In this document: piece after piece, positions 62,558 to 64,000 of the stretch | Position numbering within the stretch: position 1 is the first letter of the stretch | Layout of the letters: each line of letters starts with the position of its first letter | Source of the DNA: Streptomyces sp. TSRI0281 | GTDB taxonomy: Bacteria > Actinomycetota > Actinomycetes > Streptomycetales > Streptomycetaceae | DNA length: 64,000 bases | Assembly: GCF_001905125.1 (NCBI RefSeq) | Contig: NZ_LWLE01000009.1 | Location: 101,288 to 165,287 of the forward strand | Direction of reading: 5' to 3' | Made by a program: the position numbers and the translations under genes | The notes under the pieces: model-generated | Seen by the model: only the letters and a program-made list of their open reading frames with translations | Database searches by the model: none | Told to the model about the DNA's origin: nothing

Positions 62558-62698
62558 AACCCCCAGCAGTCAGATCAACGGACGCCAGCGCACATCCAAC
62601 CGCTACGACCACCCACCCGGCGAACCTTCCCGGTCAGAGCACTAGCTGAGCTGAACGCCGGTCCCGGTGGGTGTCGGTCCCCGTTCCAGGACGCCGCC

Positions 62699-63054
62699 AT
62701 GACCTGGCACTGGGACTTCGTCGGCACGGCGCCCACCAGAACCGGGCAGTGGCCCTCCGGGCCACTACACAGTCGACCGCGGACGGCGGCGCGCTGTACC
62801 ACGGCATCCTGGCGGCTCTCAGCTTGGCCAAGTGGTCGGCTCAGGAAGTCCTCCGCAGGTTGATCAGGTGGCGACGAGGCGGTGGATTCCTCTTGCCGGT
62901 CGGCGAGGGTGTGCTGGTCGAGCAGACCGGCGAGTTGGGCAGGTGGGATGACTCGACTGTCGTGTCGGGTGGGCGCCGGGTTCCACTGCTCCGCGAAGCG
63001 TCGTTAGCGGAGGCGGAGAAGAGGCGGAGGCGGCTTTTCTTCACAGGAGGTTGA
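62699..63054 (+). pseudogene. Possible frameshifted small gene
   Basis: One frame opens MTWHWDFVGTAPTRTGQW at ATG 62699. The neighbouring frame continues ALYHGILAALSLAKWSAQEV, LRRLIRWRRGGGFLLPVGEG and ends at 63054, where its TGA overlaps the ATG of the next gene. Together they could be one protein with a one-base shift near 62750. The family is not known. Confidence 0.3.
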
Positions 63055-63950
63055 TGTCCGCAGTGTCAGCGGTGCCGGGGATAGTGGCCTTCATGACTGA
63101 CGAGCGATACTCACGGCTTGCCGCCGAGCACCTTCCCGGCGATTTCGCCCAGCGCTGGACAGCGCTCCTGCGCCCGTGTGTACGCCTTCGTCGGGCCGTG
63201 GGCGGCGAGCAGGCCGTGGCCACCCTCGGTGGGAACCCGCAGCTTCCGGCAGGGATCGGCTGGCCCGGGTGGCCAGGGCACGGGCCACTGTCCTTCATCG
63301 CTTCAGTGCGGTGCAACGAGTTGCCACGCGAGGGGCTTGCCGAGCAGTTCCCACAGGACGGAACCCTCCTCTTCTTCTACTTCGACGGCCGGACCGACGC
63401 CGGCGCTTTTGTTTCCGCTGACGACCCCGACACCTGGGTCGGGGCCCAGGTGCTGTACGTCCCGGAGAACACCCCGGTCTTCCCGACACCCGCACCCCCG
63501 GACCTGGAACCGTTCCCCCGTGTGGGCCTCACCGCCGAAATGGAGCAGAGCGCCCCCGACCTGTGGCTGCCACAGACCAGGAAAGCTCTGCTCGGCGAAG
63601 GCCGGGACCGGCCGGACCACCCCCGTGAAACCTCGGCCGAGCTCAAGCCGTTCCTCCGTGCCTTCGGCCGCCTGCGCACCCGCATCGGCCACCAGATCGG
63701 CGGCCACGCCGTACCCGTCCAGGGCCCGGTGGAGTACGAGATCGCACATGGGGCGCTCGGCAGCACGCACTCGTGGGGCGACCAGTCCCACGACCAGGAA
63801 GCCGAACGATGGGTACTGCTGGCCCAGTTCGACAGCGACAGCGACACGGAGATGGAGTGGGGCGACGTGGGCACCCTTTACTGGCTCATCCGCCCCGAAG
63901 ACCTCGCCGCGCACCGCTTCGGCCAGGCCCGGCTGACCGTGCAGTGCTAG
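63054..63950 (+). CDS. DUF1963 (YwqG-like) protein
   Basis: About 298 aa. Typical DUF1963 elements: GGNPQLPAGIGWPGWPGHGP near the N-terminus, LSFIASVRCNELP, GTLLFFYFDGRTDAG, and the late segment ERWVLLAQFDSDSDTEMEWG, then GTLYWLIRPEDLAAHRFGQA. The function of this family is unknown. GGAGG lies before ATG 63054; ATG 63093 (MTDERYSRL) is a plausible shorter start. Confidence 0.82.
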   Translation: MSAVSAVPGIVAFMTDERYSRLAAEHLPGDFAQRWTALLRPCVRLRRAVGGEQAVATLGGNPQLPAGIGWPGWPGHGPLSFIASVRCNELPREGLAEQFPQDGTLLFFYFDGRTDAGAFVSADDPDTWVGAQVLYVPENTPVFPTPAPPDLEPFPRVGLTAEMEQSAPDLWLPQTRKALLGEGRDRPDHPRETSAELKPFLRAFGRLRTRIGHQIGGHAVPVQGPVEYEIAHGALGSTHSWGDQSHDQEAERWVLLAQFDSDSDTEMEWGDVGTLYWLIRPEDLAAHRFGQARLTVQC

Positions 63951-64000
63951 TACTGCAACGGCGTTTGGTGTGACTGGTGGCCAGGTTGGTCGTTGGGCTG
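63949..64000. mobile_element. Possible end of another insertion sequence
   Basis: Directly at the stop of the DUF1963 gene the sequence CTAGTACTGCAACGGCGTTT begins. It resembles the TAG-TRCTG outer end of the IS630-type element in this window and is followed by GTTGGTCGTTGG. The element, if any, lies beyond the right edge. Confidence 0.3.

Larger units (their letters stand above)
60907..62642. mobile_element. IS630-type insertion sequence with a passenger gene
   Basis: Terminal inverted repeats of 34 bp lie at 60907-60940 and 62609-62642 (27 of 34 positions match), both starting GTGCTGTGACCG / GTGCTCTGACCG on their outer ends. Each end is flanked by TA (60905-60906 and 62643-62644), the target duplicated by IS630/Tc1-type elements. 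The element is 1736 bp and holds a full transposase gene plus a CDI-immunity-like gene in convergent orientation. Sizes of plain IS630 elements are nearer 1.1-1.2 kb. Confidence 0.75.

Noticed and set aside
1..64000. tRNA, rRNA, riboswitch and CRISPR features
   Set aside because: No cloverleaf-like segments, ribosomal motifs, riboswitch consensus elements or regularly spaced repeats were recognised by eye.

Overview
The window reads as a Streptomyces-type actinomycete chromosome segment. It has very high GC, GTG and ATG starts behind GGAGG-type ribosome binding sites, many ATGA-coupled genes, and a density of regulators, transporters, oxidoreductases and decayed transposases typical of an accessory chromosome arm. 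I saw no tRNA, rRNA or CRISPR array. All family assignments come from reading the translated sequence; no database search was run.

Region 1 (1-3786): the start of a NarL-type response regulator, its histidine kinase, and a divergent MMPL exporter.

Region 2 (21074 down to 3843, minus strand) is the centrepiece. Fifteen tightly packed, translationally coupled genes encode a headless contractile-tail-like particle: an unknown first protein, sheath, tube, a 92-aa protein with a tape-measure-like motif, two small hub/baseplate proteins, a spike, a PAAR-like tip, a gp25-like wedge protein, a baseplate J protein, a large baseplate/fibre protein and two beta-rich proteins. The last two genes encode very large multidomain proteins that look like cargo effectors. 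The first ends in a deaminase-like domain (HxE and CxxC), the second in a possible restriction-endonuclease-like domain, and both share an N-terminal signature. No capsid, portal, terminase, integrase, lysis, AAA+ ATPase or long tape-measure gene is visible.

Region 3 (21075-31000): transposase debris, a MarR regulator facing a LigB-type dioxygenase and a quinone oxidoreductase across four palindromic operators, a broken pentapeptide-repeat gene, a SMI1/KNR4-like protein, a divergent MFS/TetR pair, an IS5-type remnant, a GNAT acetyltransferase and an ornithine-cyclodeaminase-like enzyme.

Region 4 (31118-48900): a membrane M28 peptidase, a GNAT protein divergent from a saccharopine-dehydrogenase-like/alpha-beta-hydrolase pair, a PaaX-like regulator, a methyltransferase, a thioredoxin/thioredoxin-reductase-like pair and a Baeyer-Villiger-type monooxygenase. 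The monooxygenase start region is a duplicate of the GNAT/saccharopine promoter region. Then come an MFS transporter and a run of broken genes (aminoglycoside phosphotransferase, MATE, Ni/Co transporter, GNAT).

Region 5 (49281-64000): an Lrp/AsnC regulator divergent from an MFS exporter and a 2-oxoglutarate oxygenase; a cis-prenyltransferase coupled to a DUF2236-EF-hand protein; a Clp/Hsp100 ATPase with an altered second Walker B; a secreted triple-repeat protein; an intact IS630-type element whose inverted repeats also enclose a CDI-immunity-like gene; and a DUF1963 protein.
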